Shown in pieces: positions 39,444-50,352 of a stretch of DNA of 64,000 nt (its first letter is position 1; every line of letters begins with the position of its first letter). Location of the stretch: positions 4,092,001-4,156,000 of the forward strand of contig NZ_NSDJ01000001.1 in NCBI RefSeq assembly GCF_003610915.1, written 5' to 3'. The notes below the pieces were generated by a model. The model saw nothing but the letters and a program-made list of their open reading frames with translations, made no database searches and had not been told where the DNA came from. This DNA comes from Rahnella variigena (lineage in GTDB: Bacteria; Pseudomonadota; Gammaproteobacteria; Enterobacterales; Enterobacteriaceae). The translations under genes were made by a program, and so were the position numbers.

Positions 39444-39869
39444 GTGAATATTCCAGTCTCTGCTTCGCGTTCAGTCATGCTGCTGGCATTACTGACGGCG
39501 TCCCCGGTTTCCTGGGGAGGCAACATGGTTTTCCAGTTCATTAACCCGAATTTCGGCGGCAACCCGAATAATGGCGCGTTCCTGCTCAATGAAGCCCAGG
39601 CGCAAAACTCCTATAAGGATCCGGATTCATACGATTTCGGTTCCACCGGCACCTCTGCGCTGGATAACTTCACCGCATCGATTCAGTCGCAGCTGCTGGG
39701 CAGTCTGATGGGCAACGTGAATCAGGGCAAACCGGGGCGACTGGTGACGCAGGACTTTATTGTGGATATCCAGAATACCGACGGGCAACTGGTGATGAAC
39801 GTTACCGATCGTAAAACAGGCAAGATTTCCACCATTCAGGTTCAGGGCCTGTCTGCCACTACCAACTGA
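39444..39869 (+). CDS. csgF: CsgF, curli assembly factor
   Basis: A 141-residue exported protein. Translation starts at GTG 39444 with AAGGAGAG upstream. The signal peptide ends near residue 25 (WGG). The mature N terminus ([29 protein letters not shown]) is the conserved segment that plugs the CsgG pore. The rest presents CsgB on the cell surface. Confidence 0.93.
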   Translation: MNIPVSASRSVMLLALLTASPVSWGGNMVFQFINPNFGGNPNNGAFLLNEAQAQNSYKDPDSYDFGSTGTSALDNFTASIQSQLLGSLMGNVNQGKPGRLVTQDFIVDIQNTDGQLVMNVTDRKTGKISTIQVQGLSATTN

Positions 39870-39901
39870 TTCCGACGACAAATAAAAACAGGAACAACAT
39901 C

Positions 39902-40735
39902 ATGCGCAGCTATTTATTACTCATCGCAGTTTTTGTGTTGAGCGGGTGTCTCACAGCGCCCCCGAAAGAAGCCGCCAGACCGACATTATTGCCACGGGCA
40001 CCGAGTTATACCGACCTGACTCATCTCCCGGCACCGAAGGGACGTGTATTTGTCTCCGTTTATAATATTCAGGATGAAACCGGTCAGTTCAAACCGTATC
40101 CGGCGAGTAACTTCTCTACCGCGGTGCCGCAAAGCGCCACGGCGATGCTGGTCTCAGCGTTAAAAGACTCGAAATGGTTTATTCCGCTGGAACGTCAGGG
40201 ACTGCAAAACCTGCTCAACGAACGCAAAATTATCCGTGCGGCTCAGGAAAACGGCAGCGTCGCTATCAATAACCAGCGTCCGCTTTCTTCTTTAGTGGCG
40301 GCAAATATTTTGATTGAAGGCTCGATTATCGGCTATGAAAGCAATGTGAAATCGGGCGGCATAGGGGCGCGTTACTTCGGTATCGGTGCCAGTACGCAGT
40401 ACCAGTTGGACCAGATAGCCGTGAACCTGCGTGCTGTCGACGTCAATACCGGGGAAGTTCTGTCGTCTGTGAATACCAGCAAGACGATTTTGTCGTATGA
40501 AGTGCAGGCCGGGGTGTTCCGCTTTATCGACTATCAGCGTCTGCTGGAAGGCGAACTGGGCTATACCACCAACGAGCCAGTGATGTTGTGCCTGATGTCG
40601 GCCATTGAATCCGGGGTTATTTATCTGGTCAATGACGGTATCGACCGTAATCTGTGGCAATTGCAGAATCCATCGGAAGCGAATTCACCGATACTGCAAC
40701 GCTACAAAAACAGCGTTGTCCCTGCCGAATCCTGA
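39902..40735 (+). CDS. csgG: CsgG, outer-membrane curli secretion channel
   Basis: A 277-residue lipoprotein with lipobox LSGC (Cys16). It forms the nonameric outer-membrane pore that exports CsgA, CsgB and CsgF. Conserved stretches include FVSVYNIQDETGQFKPYPASNFSTAVPQSATAML and the constriction region. It is the last gene of csgDEFG and is followed by a strong terminator. Confidence 0.94.
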   Translation: MRSYLLLIAVFVLSGCLTAPPKEAARPTLLPRAPSYTDLTHLPAPKGRVFVSVYNIQDETGQFKPYPASNFSTAVPQSATAMLVSALKDSKWFIPLERQGLQNLLNERKIIRAAQENGSVAINNQRPLSSLVAANILIEGSIIGYESNVKSGGIGARYFGIGASTQYQLDQIAVNLRAVDVNTGEVLSSVNTSKTILSYEVQAGVFRFIDYQRLLEGELGYTTNEPVMLCLMSAIESGVIYLVNDGIDRNLWQLQNPSEANSPILQRYKNSVVPAES

Positions 40736-40746
40736 TAGGGCAGTTG

Positions 40747-40787
40747 GCGAAGGGAAGGGGTGGGTTGACACCCCTTCCCTTCTTTTT
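40747..40787 (+). terminator. Terminator of csgDEFG
   Basis: A perfect 14-bp stem (GAAGGGAAGGGGTG / CACCCCTTCCCTTC) with a GGTTGA loop is followed by TTTTTT. Confidence 0.9.
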
Positions 40788-40805
40788 TAAGCATTTAAGC
40801 AAACA

Positions 40806-41264
40806 TCAGGTTTTATTCTCTTCGCTTTTCACCGCCTGACGGTAATTATTCACCCGCTTTTTGTCCTCGAGATTGAAGTCAGGGTCGAGATAAATACTCA
40901 GCCGTTTGATCAGTAAATCGTCAAATGCAAACACCGTACAGAAATGATGGCTGCCGGCTTCCGAGGTCGGCCAGCGGTCGCCATTTTGCATCACGCCACG
41001 CATCTGCCCTTCCAGCACAATGGTGTCGCCATCGCTGAGAAACCGGAAAGCATCCTGAATATGCTGGATCTTGTCGATTTCCAGGGCGAAGCGTTTACCC
41101 AGTTCTCCCAGGGATGACTTCCCCTGCGCGGTGCCAAATTTCGGAAAAAACAGCACCACATCTTCAGCAAAGAGATCCAGCAAAGTCGAATCTGCCTGAT
41201 CCAGTTTGGCGTAGAAATTCTTAACGATTTCAATGCGTTTTTCTTTCAGTTCGTGTTCTGACAT
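40806..41264 (-). CDS. SnoaL/NTF2-like protein
   Basis: About 152 residues with the cone-shaped NTF2/SnoaL fold pattern (EIVKNFYAKLDQADSTLLDLFAEDVVLFFPKFGTAQGK...). Proteins of this fold can be isomerases, lyases or ligand binders, and there is no signature here to choose. The start at 41264 has GAGGTG 5 bases upstream; 41285 is an alternative. The gene stands alone, convergent with csgG. Function unknown. Confidence 0.7.
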   Translation of the reverse strand: MSEHELKEKRIEIVKNFYAKLDQADSTLLDLFAEDVVLFFPKFGTAQGKSSLGELGKRFALEIDKIQHIQDAFRFLSDGDTIVLEGQMRGVMQNGDRWPTSEAGSHHFCTVFAFDDLLIKRLSIYLDPDFNLEDKKRVNNYRQAVKSEENKT

Positions 41265-41452
41265 TTTCACCTCGAAATTCTCCATCCAATACCTAAGCCT
41301 AGTGACTGCGGCTGATTTTGCCAGTTATGTGGTGATGCTCACAAAATGCGCACCCTGCCCCGGAAAAGAGTTTTCTGCACCGGAACACGGAACCCATTAC
41401 ACTGGCGTACGTTTTTACCCTTACTTCCTCTTACATTTTCGGAGAGTCACGG

Positions 41453-43258
41453 ATGTCTCAGTTCAATCGGGCCGGCCTCAGTTTGCCCCCACTGCCCGTT
41501 CCCTCCCGCTGGCTTATTATGGTTGTCTGCCTGCTGCAGGGACTTTTGCTGTATTACTTTTTCTCAGACAGCCAGGCGGTCACGCGGTCGGCTTTCTCCC
41601 ACAATATTTACGGCCAGACTATGGCATTCACATTACCGGTGCTGATTTCGTTGTCGCTGGTACGGCTGAATGACCGCCGGTTCTGGGGCGCAATGGCGTT
41701 GATTACCTTGCTGCTGGCAGGGCTGGCAACGTGGGTGAAAAGTAATGTGACCGGCACACCGGCAGATTCGGTGATGGTGCCGTTTAACCTTTCGCTGGTG
41801 GTGATGGTATTTTTTGTGCTGCCCTGGTTACAGGTGCAGACGTTCCCGGCGCACAACCGTTACCGGTACGCCCATCTTGCCGCCTGCTACAGCCAGAATA
41901 TGCTGTGTGCGATGCTCACTTTCCTGCTGATGCTGCTGACCGTCGGCGTGCTGGCGCTGTGCGCTGCCCTGTTCCGGGTGATTGGCATTGAATACTTCCA
42001 CGCGCTGTTTTTCGATACGCCACTGTTTATGCATCTGGTTTTCGGGCTGCTGCTGGGGATAAGCATCATCACCTGCCGCACACAACCGGCGCTGATGAAC
42101 ACCACCCGCAATATTATCCGTTTCATTCTCAAAGGCCTGCTGCCTCTGGTGGCGTTCGTTGCGCTGATCTTCCTGTTCGCCCTGCCGTTCACCGGCCTGA
42201 CGGCGCTGTCGAAAACCTGGTCCGCCGCCAGTCTGCTGACCATTATGGCGCTGAGTCTGCTGGTGCTGGTGAACGTCGTGCGCGAAACGGACAGCGGAGT
42301 GAAACCTTATCCGCAGGCTGTCCGCTGGCTGGTCAATGCAGCCATCCTGCTGCTGCCGGTGTATGCCGCGCTGGCGCTGTATTCTACCGGTCTTCGCGTC
42401 TCGCAATACGGCTGGACGCCGCAGCGCCTGTGGGCGGTGGTGATTATTGCGGTCACGCTGACAGCGTCGCTTTGCTACAGTTCTTCCGTTTTCGATAAAC
42501 GCCCGGACTGGCTGTCACGCCTGAATCAGTTCAATAAACCGCTGTCATTGTTAGTTGTATTGCTGGTTATCGCGGTCAACAGCCCGCTGCTCGATCCTTA
42601 CCGTATCAGCGTCAACAGTCAGATTGCGCGGCTCGACAGCGGTAAAACACAGGCGAAAGATTTTGATCTTAAATTACTGCGCTTTGAAACCGGTCGTCGT
42701 GGCAATGAGGCGCTGGCGAAACTGCAGCAACATCCTGCGTTTACCGCTGATCCGCGCCTGCTTGCCACGGTGAAACACACCCTGGCGCTGACCTCACGCT
42801 GGGGCTCATACAATGATAAAGAGGCCGATGCGCTGGTTAAAAATTATCGTGTTGAGGAGGCGAAAAAGATGATCACGCTGGCGAAAGGCGCAGTGCAGCC
42901 GGATGACGGCTGGTGGAAAGGTCTTCCTGCGCTGGAACAATACCGCAACACAGTGCGCGATTGTCTGAGCGTTCAGGGCGTGTGTATCGTCAACACACTG
43001 GATCTTAACAGTGACAGACAGAAAGAAATCCTGCTCTGTAATACGCTGGATGCGCCTTCAGTCAACTGCCGGGTTTACGCGAAGCAGGCCGGACAGTGGG
43101 CGCAAAGCGGTGAACTTTATCTGTATCAGGAAAAAGATAAAGAGACGCTGATCCAGGCACTGCGCAACGGTGAAGTTAAACCCGCGCCGCGCAAATGGGC
43201 GGATATCCAGATCGAAGGGAAGCGTCGCGTGGTGCATTACCAGCAGGATGAAAACTGA
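41453..43258 (+). CDS. DUF4153 multi-pass membrane protein
   Basis: A 601-residue protein with about eleven hydrophobic helices in the first 380 residues, then a soluble C-terminal domain of about 220 residues. The domain pattern (helices, then LRFETGRRGNEALAKLQ..., a two-Cys segment near VRDCLSVQGVCIVN) matches DUF4153 proteins. Function is unknown; the soluble part may be periplasmic. It is convergent with the cytochrome b561 gene, and a 10-bp stem hairpin lies between them. Confidence 0.75.
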   Translation: MSQFNRAGLSLPPLPVPSRWLIMVVCLLQGLLLYYFFSDSQAVTRSAFSHNIYGQTMAFTLPVLISLSLVRLNDRRFWGAMALITLLLAGLATWVKSNVTGTPADSVMVPFNLSLVVMVFFVLPWLQVQTFPAHNRYRYAHLAACYSQNMLCAMLTFLLMLLTVGVLALCAALFRVIGIEYFHALFFDTPLFMHLVFGLLLGISIITCRTQPALMNTTRNIIRFILKGLLPLVAFVALIFLFALPFTGLTALSKTWSAASLLTIMALSLLVLVNVVRETDSGVKPYPQAVRWLVNAAILLLPVYAALALYSTGLRVSQYGWTPQRLWAVVIIAVTLTASLCYSSSVFDKRPDWLSRLNQFNKPLSLLVVLLVIAVNSPLLDPYRISVNSQIARLDSGKTQAKDFDLKLLRFETGRRGNEALAKLQQHPAFTADPRLLATVKHTLALTSRWGSYNDKEADALVKNYRVEEAKKMITLAKGAVQPDDGWWKGLPALEQYRNTVRDCLSVQGVCIVNTLDLNSDRQKEILLCNTLDAPSVNCRVYAKQAGQWAQSGELYLYQEKDKETLIQALRNGEVKPAPRKWADIQIEGKRRVVHYQQDEN

Positions 43259-43270
43259 TTTATCCGCCCG

Positions 43271-43295
43271 TCACCGGCAGGATTTCTGCCGGTGA
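43271..43295. terminator. Hairpin between convergent genes
   Basis: A perfect 10-bp stem (TCACCGGCAG / CTGCCGGTGA) with a GATTT loop and no clear T tract. Confidence 0.5.
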
Positions 43296-43303
43296 ACCCG
43301 CCG

Positions 43304-43822
43304 TTAAGGCGTCATGCGTAACAGGGTGTCATCTTTACGGAAGTAATGATGATAAATCGCCGCCAGCGCATGTAAGCCAATCAGGTAATAACCGCAGTTC
43401 GCCAGAAACACATGAATCTGTTTCACCGTGCTGCGCACGGAGGGATCCGGCGTCACGAACTGCGGCACCTGCCAGCCAAACAATACCCAGTCACGTCCGC
43501 CAAATTCCAGCGTCAGCACACCCAGCGCCGGCAGCGAGAGAAATAACAGATACAACACGCCATGTACCGCGTGCGATGCCGCAATCTGCCAGCGTGGCAA
43601 AGGCGGCGTGATAACGGGCGTGGCATAACGGGTACGCAGGAACACACGCACCCACATCAGCAGCCAGACGCAAATCCCGAAATTAAAATGCAGTAAACGC
43701 ACCAGCGGCTGATTATCTTCCGGAAAATAGTCGCGGGTCAGCATCGCGGTATACGTCAGAATAATCATCAGTAAGGTTGCCCAGTGCAGGCTTATCTGCG
43801 ACAGCGAATAACGGTTTTTCAT
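43304..43822 (-). CDS. Cytochrome b561-family membrane protein
   Basis: A 172-residue four-helix membrane protein. Heme-ligand histidines lie in SQISLHWATLLMII (residue about 13), LLHFNFGICVWLL (about 45), HAVHGVLYLLFLSLPALG and GLHALAAIYHHYFRKDD near the end. It matches the CybB/YodB group, which carries electrons from the quinone pool, for example to reduce superoxide. The ATG at 43822 has AGGA upstream; the TTG at 43828 is unlikely. Monocistronic. Confidence 0.88.
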   Translation of the reverse strand: MKNRYSLSQISLHWATLLMIILTYTAMLTRDYFPEDNQPLVRLLHFNFGICVWLLMWVRVFLRTRYATPVITPPLPRWQIAASHAVHGVLYLLFLSLPALGVLTLEFGGRDWVLFGWQVPQFVTPDPSVRSTVKQIHVFLANCGYYLIGLHALAAIYHHYFRKDDTLLRMTP

Positions 43823-43950
43823 GAGCAATTTCCTGGCCGGAGGATATTAAACGCGAAATCAAAAGTGACAGAGTGAGTATAGAGAGGAATTACGCAGACT
43901 TTGTGGATAAGGCCGGGCGATAAGGATAAAGAAGTTAAAGCACAGAGATA

Positions 43951-43973
43951 AAAAAACCGGGCCAAAGCCCGGT
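43951..43973 (-). terminator. Terminator of alaC
   Basis: On the minus strand ACCGGGC-TTT-GGCCCGGT is followed by a run of T. It is about 20 bases after the alaC stop. Confidence 0.85.
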
Positions 43974-43991
43974 CTGATTTGCTGGGGCGAC

Positions 43992-45251
43992 TTATGCGCC
44001 GACAGAAGTGTCCGGCCCAACCGGCGGTTCACTGCTGGCTTTTTTCGGGGCCAGTAAACCGTCAGCACGGAACATCGCTTTGATACCGCGAATGGCCTGA
44101 CGGATACGATCCTGATTTTCGATCAGCGCGAAACGGACGTGCGTATCACCGTAATCACCAAAACCGATGCCCGGAGACACGCAGACTTTCGCGTCAGACA
44201 GCAGACGTTTGGCGAACTCCAGCGAACCTAAATGCGCATACGCTGGCGGGATTTTTGCCCAGACATACATCGACGCTTTCGGGTTTTCCACCATCCAGCC
44301 CGCTTCATGCAGCCCGCGCACCAGCACATTACGACGCTGACGGTATTGCTCGGCGATGTCTTTCACACATTGCTGATCGCCTTCCAGCGCGGCAATCGCA
44401 GCAACCTGTAACGGCGTGAACGTCCCGTAATCGTGATAACTTTTGATACGCGCCAGCGCGCTGACCAGCTCAGGATTGCCGACCATAAAGCCGATACGCC
44501 AGCCCGCCATGTTGTAACTTTTCGACAGGGTAAAGAATTCCACCGCGATATCTTTCGCGCCCGGCACTTGCATGATCGACGGCGCTTTCCAGCCGTCATA
44601 CACGATATCGGCGTAGGCCAGATCGTGAATAACCAGCACGTTGTATTGTTTGGCCAGCGCGACCACGCGTTCGAAGAAGTCCAGTTCCACGCACTGCGCC
44701 GTCGGGTTGGACGGGAAGCCGAGGATCATCATTTTCGGACGCGGAATGGTTTCGCGAATGGCTTTTTCCAGTTCAGCAAAGAAATCCACACCTTCTGCCA
44801 GCGGCACGGATCGCACCTGAGCACCGGCGATCACTGCGCCGTAAATGTGGATCGGATAACTTGGGTTTGGCACCAGAACGGTATCGCCATGATCGAGAGT
44901 GGCCAGCATCAGATGCGCCAGACCTTCTTTTGAACCGATAGTGACGATAGCTTCGCTTTCCGGGTCGATGTTCACCTGATAACGATCGGCGTACCAGCGG
45001 GAAATCGCACGACGCAGACGCGGAATACCGCGTGACGTTGAGTAACCGTGGGTGTCTTCGCGCTGCGCAACCTGCACCATTTTTTCCACAATGTGCGGCG
45101 GTGTCGGGCCGTCAGGGTTGCCCATGCTGAAATCAATAATGTCTTCGCCGCGATGGCGTGCGGCCATTTTCAGTTCAGCGGTGATATTGAAAACATAAGG
45201 GGGAAGACGATCAATACGTGAAAAACGACGTGGTGAACTGGAATCAGCCAT
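43992..45251 (-). CDS. alaC: AlaC, glutamate-pyruvate aminotransferase
   Basis: A 419-residue PLP-dependent class I aminotransferase that makes alanine from pyruvate and glutamate. The ATG at 45251 has AGAGGAAA upstream. Motifs: [54 protein letters not shown] and the PLP lysine in [15 protein letters not shown]. It lies near ypdAB, as in E. coli. No leader peptide or attenuator is evident. Confidence 0.93.
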   Translation of the reverse strand: MADSSSPRRFSRIDRLPPYVFNITAELKMAARHRGEDIIDFSMGNPDGPTPPHIVEKMVQVAQREDTHGYSTSRGIPRLRRAISRWYADRYQVNIDPESEAIVTIGSKEGLAHLMLATLDHGDTVLVPNPSYPIHIYGAVIAGAQVRSVPLAEGVDFFAELEKAIRETIPRPKMMILGFPSNPTAQCVELDFFERVVALAKQYNVLVIHDLAYADIVYDGWKAPSIMQVPGAKDIAVEFFTLSKSYNMAGWRIGFMVGNPELVSALARIKSYHDYGTFTPLQVAAIAALEGDQQCVKDIAEQYRQRRNVLVRGLHEAGWMVENPKASMYVWAKIPPAYAHLGSLEFAKRLLSDAKVCVSPGIGFGDYGDTHVRFALIENQDRIRQAIRGIKAMFRADGLLAPKKASSEPPVGPDTSVGA

Positions 45252-45366
45252 AATTTCCTCTGGGATACGTAAGCGCCCGGACCGTCCGAGCGACGCTGGC
45301 CGCGTTGCGGCCTTCAACGAACATAACGCAGAGAAAAACAGCTGTCGAGATACTGAGCGTTTTTTT

Positions 45367-45903
45367 TTACGGACGCGGATCAGTTGCCAGCAGCCCCAGC
45401 AGCCAGTCGTTCTTCCACTCGTCGCCAATCCGGTAACTGTCGCGCAAACGCCCTTCCATCTGAAAACCGCATTTCTCCAGCACCCGGCGCGAACCGTCAT
45501 TGCCTTCCAGTACGTTGGCCTGCAGGCGGTGAAATCCGCAGTGGTCAAAAGCAAAGTTCAGCACTTCACGCAGGGATTCCACCGCGTAGCCTTTACGCTG
45601 ATGCTCGGGCGCGAGAATAAATCCCACTTCCCCCTGTTTGTAAGGTCGCCAGTCCGGGAAGAATCCGGTCAGCCCCACGGCGGCGCCGGTCTCTTTTTCG
45701 CGGATCAGCAAGCATAACCAAAAGTCGCAATAGCGGTCCCAGTTGCCCAGCCGCTGTTCAAAACGGGTATGAACCTGAGCGGGCATCTCGATATCGCCGA
45801 TAAAACGCATCACCTCCGGCGTCTGATACAACCGCAAGAAAAATGCCCAGTCGTCAGCCTGGATGGGCTGCATAATCAGCCGCGGCGTGGATAACGAAAT
45901 CAT
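45367..45903 (-). CDS. RimJ/RimL-type GNAT acetyltransferase
   Basis: A 178-residue GNAT protein of the RimJ/RimL class. Characteristic segments are [18 protein letters not shown], the acyl-CoA loop [14 protein letters not shown] (about residues 98-111) and [21 protein letters not shown]. Such enzymes acetylate N-terminal or amino groups of proteins or antibiotics. It is upstream of alaC on the same strand and divergent from ypdA. Substrate unknown. Confidence 0.85.
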   Translation of the reverse strand: MISLSTPRLIMQPIQADDWAFFLRLYQTPEVMRFIGDIEMPAQVHTRFEQRLGNWDRYCDFWLCLLIREKETGAAVGLTGFFPDWRPYKQGEVGFILAPEHQRKGYAVESLREVLNFAFDHCGFHRLQANVLEGNDGSRRVLEKCGFQMEGRLRDSYRIGDEWKNDWLLGLLATDPRP

Positions 45904-46016
45904 CTCGGTTGGCTCTCCTGTGTCTGCCGATGGTGAAAGTCTGACCTTTTACATATAATAACGGCTGAATCCATTTGGCACGCTTATCTTTACGGCGCGC
46001 AAAGAGTTAATCTGCT

Positions 46017-47750
46017 ATGCCTCACATTTTCGATATGTTGCTGGCGGTCTTTGACCGCGCGGCGCTGATGCTCATTTGTCTGTTTTTCCTCACGCGTACC
46101 CCGCTGTTCCGTAAACTGCTGCATAAAGAAAACGAGAGCCACACGCCGCTGGAGCTGGCGGCGGTGACCGCCATTTTCTCGCTGTTTGCGATTTTCGGTA
46201 CGCTTTCCGGGATCAACGTCGAAGGCTCGCTGATAAACGTACGCACCATCGCCATTATGTCCGGCGGGATCTTGTTCGGCCCCTGGGTCGGGATTATCAC
46301 CGGCCTGATTTCAGGCACGCACCGTTTTCTCATCGACATTCACGGGCCGACGTCGATTCCGTGCCTGATCACCAGTATTACTGCCGGTTTCCTTTCCGGT
46401 TACATCAATAAAAACGTCAAAAAAGCGCTGCACTGGAAAGTCGGGATCATCGCCGGAATGCTGTGCGAAACACTGACCATGGTGCTGATTCTGCTGATGG
46501 CACGCCCATTTTCGCTCGGGCTGGATATCGTCATGAATATCGCCGCACCGCTGATCCTCGGTGCCAGTTCAATTGGCCTGATTGTGTTACTGGTGCAAAG
46601 CGTCGAAGATGAAAAGGAAGTCATCGCCGCACGACAGGCGCGGCTGGCACTGGATATCGCCAATAAAACGCTGCCCTATTTCCGTAATATAGACGGCCGT
46701 AATATCGAAGGCCGAAATATCAACGCCGAATCCCTGGCCAGCATCTGCCGCATTATCCGCGAGGATATCGATGCCGATGCGGTGGCTATCACAGATACTA
46801 AAAACATACTGGCATACGTCGGCGTGGGCGCGGATGAATACAATATCGGTCATGAATCGCTGAGTGAGATGACCAAAGCCACACTGGAAAGCGGCGAGAT
46901 CACGGTCAGAAACAATGACGAAATGGATCGCACGCCGCAGATCCACTCGCTGATTATTATTCCCCTGTGGGAAAAAGGCGAAGTGACCGGCTCGCTGAAA
47001 ATTTATTATTGTGACCCGCACCGTATTACGTATTCGCTGAAAGTGATGGCTATCGGGCTGTCGCAAATTATGTCCACGCAGATGGAAGTCTCACGCACTG
47101 AACAACTGCGCGAAATGGCCAATAAAGCGGAAATGCGTGCATTGCAGAGCAAGATAAACCCGCATTTCCTGTTTAACGCGCTGAATGCGATTTCATCGTC
47201 GATCCGCGCCCGCCCTGACGTGGCGCGTCAGCTGATCATCAATCTTTCCCGTTATCTGCGCTACAACCTGGAACTGAATGACGAGCTGATCGACCTGCGC
47301 AAAGAACTGCATCAGGTACAGGATTACATCGCCATCGAACAGGCGCGTTTTGGCAGCAAACTGACGGTGATTTATGACATTGATGACGATATTTCGGTGA
47401 AAATCCCCAGTCTGCTGATCCAGCCACTGGTAGAAAACGCAATTGTTCACGGCATTCAGAAATGCAGCGGAAAAGGCGTGGTGGTGATTTCAGTTAAGCA
47501 TCAGGCTGAGGGGATTAAAGTTTCCGTGAAAGACACCGGCCATGGCATTAATCAGGAAACCATTGACCGCGTGGCGCGCAATGAAATGCCCGGCAATAAA
47601 ATCGGCCTGCTGAATGTGCATCACCGCGTTTCGTTGTTATACGGGCAGGGTCTGACCATCCGGCGACTGGAGCCGGGCACCGATATTTCTTTTGTTATTA
47701 CTCACGCTCCTGCGAAAGTCACGGCGGCCATACAGAGCCAGATGGCCTGA
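46017..47750 (+). CDS. ypdA: YpdA, LytS-type sensor histidine kinase
   Basis: A 577-residue membrane kinase. About six N-terminal helices form a 5TMR_LYT sensor, then a GAF domain (about residues 220-360), then the kinase. The phospho-acceptor His is near residue 383 in [19 protein letters not shown], with the ATPase motif [15 protein letters not shown] and GHGIN. In E. coli YpdA senses pyruvate and pairs with YpdB. ypdB starts 63 bases downstream. Confidence 0.92.
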   Translation: MPHIFDMLLAVFDRAALMLICLFFLTRTPLFRKLLHKENESHTPLELAAVTAIFSLFAIFGTLSGINVEGSLINVRTIAIMSGGILFGPWVGIITGLISGTHRFLIDIHGPTSIPCLITSITAGFLSGYINKNVKKALHWKVGIIAGMLCETLTMVLILLMARPFSLGLDIVMNIAAPLILGASSIGLIVLLVQSVEDEKEVIAARQARLALDIANKTLPYFRNIDGRNIEGRNINAESLASICRIIREDIDADAVAITDTKNILAYVGVGADEYNIGHESLSEMTKATLESGEITVRNNDEMDRTPQIHSLIIIPLWEKGEVTGSLKIYYCDPHRITYSLKVMAIGLSQIMSTQMEVSRTEQLREMANKAEMRALQSKINPHFLFNALNAISSSIRARPDVARQLIINLSRYLRYNLELNDELIDLRKELHQVQDYIAIEQARFGSKLTVIYDIDDDISVKIPSLLIQPLVENAIVHGIQKCSGKGVVVISVKHQAEGIKVSVKDTGHGINQETIDRVARNEMPGNKIGLLNVHHRVSLLYGQGLTIRRLEPGTDISFVITHAPAKVTAAIQSQMA

Positions 47751-47813
47751 TCCGCAGGGCGTTTTCGTTTTACCCGCCCGCCTTTCGGGCCACCGCACCA
47801 GGGAGATAATTCA

Positions 47814-48584
47814 GTGAAAGCAATTATCGTCGAAGATGAAGTACCGGCTCAGGAAGAGCTGAGTTATCTGATCAATACGCACAGCAGCATTCAGGTCGAA
47901 GCGATATTTGACGACGGACTGGACGTGCTTAAATATCTGCAATCGCATGAAGTGGATGCGATTTTTCTCGATATCAGCATTCCGTCGCTCGACGGCGTTT
48001 TGCTGGCGCAAAATATCAGTAAATTTGCCCATAAACCTTATATCGTTTTCATCACCGCCTATAAAGAACACGCTGCAGAAGCCTTTGAAATCGAAGCGTT
48101 TGATTACATTCTCAAGCCTTATCACGAGTCACGCATTGTCACTATGCTGCAAAAGCTGGAGTCGCATTTTCGCCGTGATAAAGAACTGGCTGGTAAAGAG
48201 ACCGGAGAGAAACAGGAAGGGATCCCGCCTGTAACCGGCAACGCGCAGCGGGTCAGTCACAGTATTAATCTGATCAAAGACGAGCGGATTATTGTCACGG
48301 ATATCAACGATATTTATTACGCCGCCGCGCAGGAAAAGGTGACGCAGGTCTATACCCGCAAAGAAGAATTCACCATGCCGATGAATATCACCGAATTGTG
48401 CAACCGCCTGCCGGAGGAGCATTTTTTCCGCTGCCATCGTTCATATTGCGTGAACCTGTCAAAAATCCGCGAGATCGTACCCTGGTTCAACAACACCTAT
48501 ATTTTGCGCTTAAGCGATTTAGATTTCGAAGTACCGGTGAGTCGCAGCAAGGTGAAAGAATTCAGGCAGTTAATGCGGTTCTGA
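47814..48584 (+). CDS. ypdB: YpdB, LytTR response regulator
   Basis: A 256-residue regulator. The receiver domain has acidic residues at 7-9 (VEDE), the phospho-acceptor Asp53 (AIFLDISIPSLDG) and a Lys in DYILKPY. The C-terminal LytTR DNA-binding domain (about residues 150-250) includes FFRCHRSYCVNLSKI and VPVSRSKVKEFRQLM. It is the partner of YpdA; in E. coli the pair activates the yhjX transporter gene in response to pyruvate. yhjX is not in this window. Confidence 0.92.
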   Translation: MKAIIVEDEVPAQEELSYLINTHSSIQVEAIFDDGLDVLKYLQSHEVDAIFLDISIPSLDGVLLAQNISKFAHKPYIVFITAYKEHAAEAFEIEAFDYILKPYHESRIVTMLQKLESHFRRDKELAGKETGEKQEGIPPVTGNAQRVSHSINLIKDERIIVTDINDIYYAAAQEKVTQVYTRKEEFTMPMNITELCNRLPEEHFFRCHRSYCVNLSKIREIVPWFNNTYILRLSDLDFEVPVSRSKVKEFRQLMRF

Positions 48585-48813
48585 TGGGTTTTTTGAGGCG
48601 GAGAGTGTTATCACCTGGCGTGTGACTCTGAATTATTACAAAAATGTCATCAACCCGTCATCCTCAGGTTAGCCAGTAATAAGTAGACTTTGTTTCGTCA
48701 AGACAGAGGATATTTCGTACTTTCTCATGTCTGTGATGAGAAAAATCTAAATATAGCTCTGCAAAATATTCTGCGTTATTAACAAATAACATTGAGTTCA
48801 AAAGGACGAACAT

Positions 48814-49221
48814 ATGTTTAAAAAGAAATTATTACTCGCCGGTATTATCAATGCTCTGTGTCTGTCGTCTGCGTATGCAGCGAACCCTCTTAGCGTCCAC
48901 GTTCTGAACCTGCAAAACGGGCTGCCATCACAGGGTGTAAGCGTATCGCTCGAGAAGCAGGAAGGTAACAAATGGGTGCAGTTGAGCAGCGGAGTAACCA
49001 ACGAACAGGGAAGAATTCCGGCGCTGTATCCCAATGAAAATGTGATGGAGAAAGGGAATTATCGGGTAACGTTCAAAACCGGCGAATGGTTTGAAAAGCA
49101 CCATACCGCTTCATTTTTCCCGGAAATCCCCGTTATTTTTAAAGCGGATGGCTCAGTGCCTCACTATCACATTCCTCTGCTTGTCAGTCCTTACGGCTTC
49201 TCGACTTACCGCGGGAATTAA
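48814..49221 (+). CDS. hiuH: HiuH, exported 5-hydroxyisourate hydrolase
   Basis: A 135-residue transthyretin-like enzyme with a signal peptide (residues 1-22, ending AYA), hence periplasmic. It hydrolyses 5-hydroxyisourate, the product of urate oxidation. Motifs: LSVHVLNLQNGLPSQGVSVSLE (catalytic His near residue 28), YRVTFKTGEWF, FFPEIPVIF and HYHIPLLVSPYGFSTYRGN. The C terminus is YRGN where the family consensus is YRGS. The gene stands alone, with no urate oxidase nearby. Confidence 0.9.
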   Translation: MFKKKLLLAGIINALCLSSAYAANPLSVHVLNLQNGLPSQGVSVSLEKQEGNKWVQLSSGVTNEQGRIPALYPNENVMEKGNYRVTFKTGEWFEKHHTASFFPEIPVIFKADGSVPHYHIPLLVSPYGFSTYRGN

Positions 49222-49300
49222 AGTCAGCACAGCAATAATGATGGGAGTTTTAAGGGCTAAAACTTTGTTAAAGCACGCTTCAACTTATTGATTCAGCATT

Positions 49301-49342
49301 AATACCCCACCCCAACCCTCCCCTTCGCAGGGGAGGGAGCAG
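49301..49342. repeat. GC-rich palindromic repeat downstream of hiuH
   Basis: AATACCCCACCCCAACCCTC leads into CCCCTTCGCAGGGG and AGGGAGC. It is in the same family as 32397-32542. It lies between the convergent hiuH and glk genes and could act as a terminator. Confidence 0.7.
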
Positions 49343-49386
49343 ATCGAACCAGACTTCATCCTCTGCGCACAGGAACGAGCTAAAAC

Positions 49387-50352
49387 TTAGATCGTCATAC
49401 CAATTGACTGACGTAAGTACGCACCTGCACCCAGCAACCCTGGCTGATCGTGGGTGATGAGGAATACCGGAATATCCATCAGGTAATCTTTGAAGCGGCC
49501 TTTATCTTCAAATGCGGCGCGGAAACCGGACGCTTTGAAGAATTCGAGGAAGCGCGGAACAATGCCGCCAGCGATGTATACACCGCCAAATGTCCCCATG
49601 TTCAGCGCCAGATTGCCACCGAAACGTCCCATGATCACACAGAACAGCGACAGCGCGCGGCGGCAGTCGACGTTCTCATCAGACAGTGCCAGTTCAGTCA
49701 CGTCTTTAGGTTTGAAGTTTTCCGGCACGCGGTCGTCCGATTTCACGATAGCGCGATAAAGATTCACCAGCCCCGGACCGGAAAGGATCCGCTCGGCAGA
49801 TACGTGGCCCATTTCGGTACGCAGCTGCTCAAGAATAATGTCTTCTTCTTCGCTGTTCGGTGCGAAATCAACATGACCGCCCTCGCCCGGCAGGCTAAGC
49901 CACTGCTTGTTAGCGTGGATCAGATGCGCGACACCCAGACCGGTACCGGCGCCATAGATCACAGCCGGTTTTCCGTCATGCGCTTTTTTACCGCCGAACT
50001 GCAATAAATCCTCTTCTTTCAACATCGGGATCGCCATCGAGACGGCGGTGAAATCGTTGATCACTTCCAGATGTTGCAGACCTAAACTTTTCTTCATTTC
50101 TGCAATGGAGAATGCCCAGGTGTGGTTAGTCATTGCCACCCAGTCGCCGGTGATCGGACAGGCAATGGCGATGCAGGCATCTTCAATTTCCTGTTTTTGC
50201 TCAGTAAGATACTCACGGACTGTGGCTTCGAGGCTGTCATATTCCAGCCCGGAGAAGGTCTTCGCCTGCGAAATCTCGCCGCTGTCCAGCGCACAAAGCG
50301 CCAGACGGCAGTTAGTGCCCCCGACATCGCCCACCAGGGAGTATTTGGTCAT
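49387..50352 (-). CDS. glk: Glk, glucokinase
   Basis: A 321-residue kinase, the E. coli length, phosphorylating cytosolic glucose with ATP. The N-terminal phosphate motif [35 protein letters not shown] and the catalytic region [13 protein letters not shown] are present. It is divergent from yfeO with about 300 bp between them, the E. coli arrangement. Confidence 0.95.
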   Translation of the reverse strand: MTKYSLVGDVGGTNCRLALCALDSGEISQAKTFSGLEYDSLEATVREYLTEQKQEIEDACIAIACPITGDWVAMTNHTWAFSIAEMKKSLGLQHLEVINDFTAVSMAIPMLKEEDLLQFGGKKAHDGKPAVIYGAGTGLGVAHLIHANKQWLSLPGEGGHVDFAPNSEEEDIILEQLRTEMGHVSAERILSGPGLVNLYRAIVKSDDRVPENFKPKDVTELALSDENVDCRRALSLFCVIMGRFGGNLALNMGTFGGVYIAGGIVPRFLEFFKASGFRAAFEDKGRFKDYLMDIPVFLITHDQPGLLGAGAYLRQSIGMTI

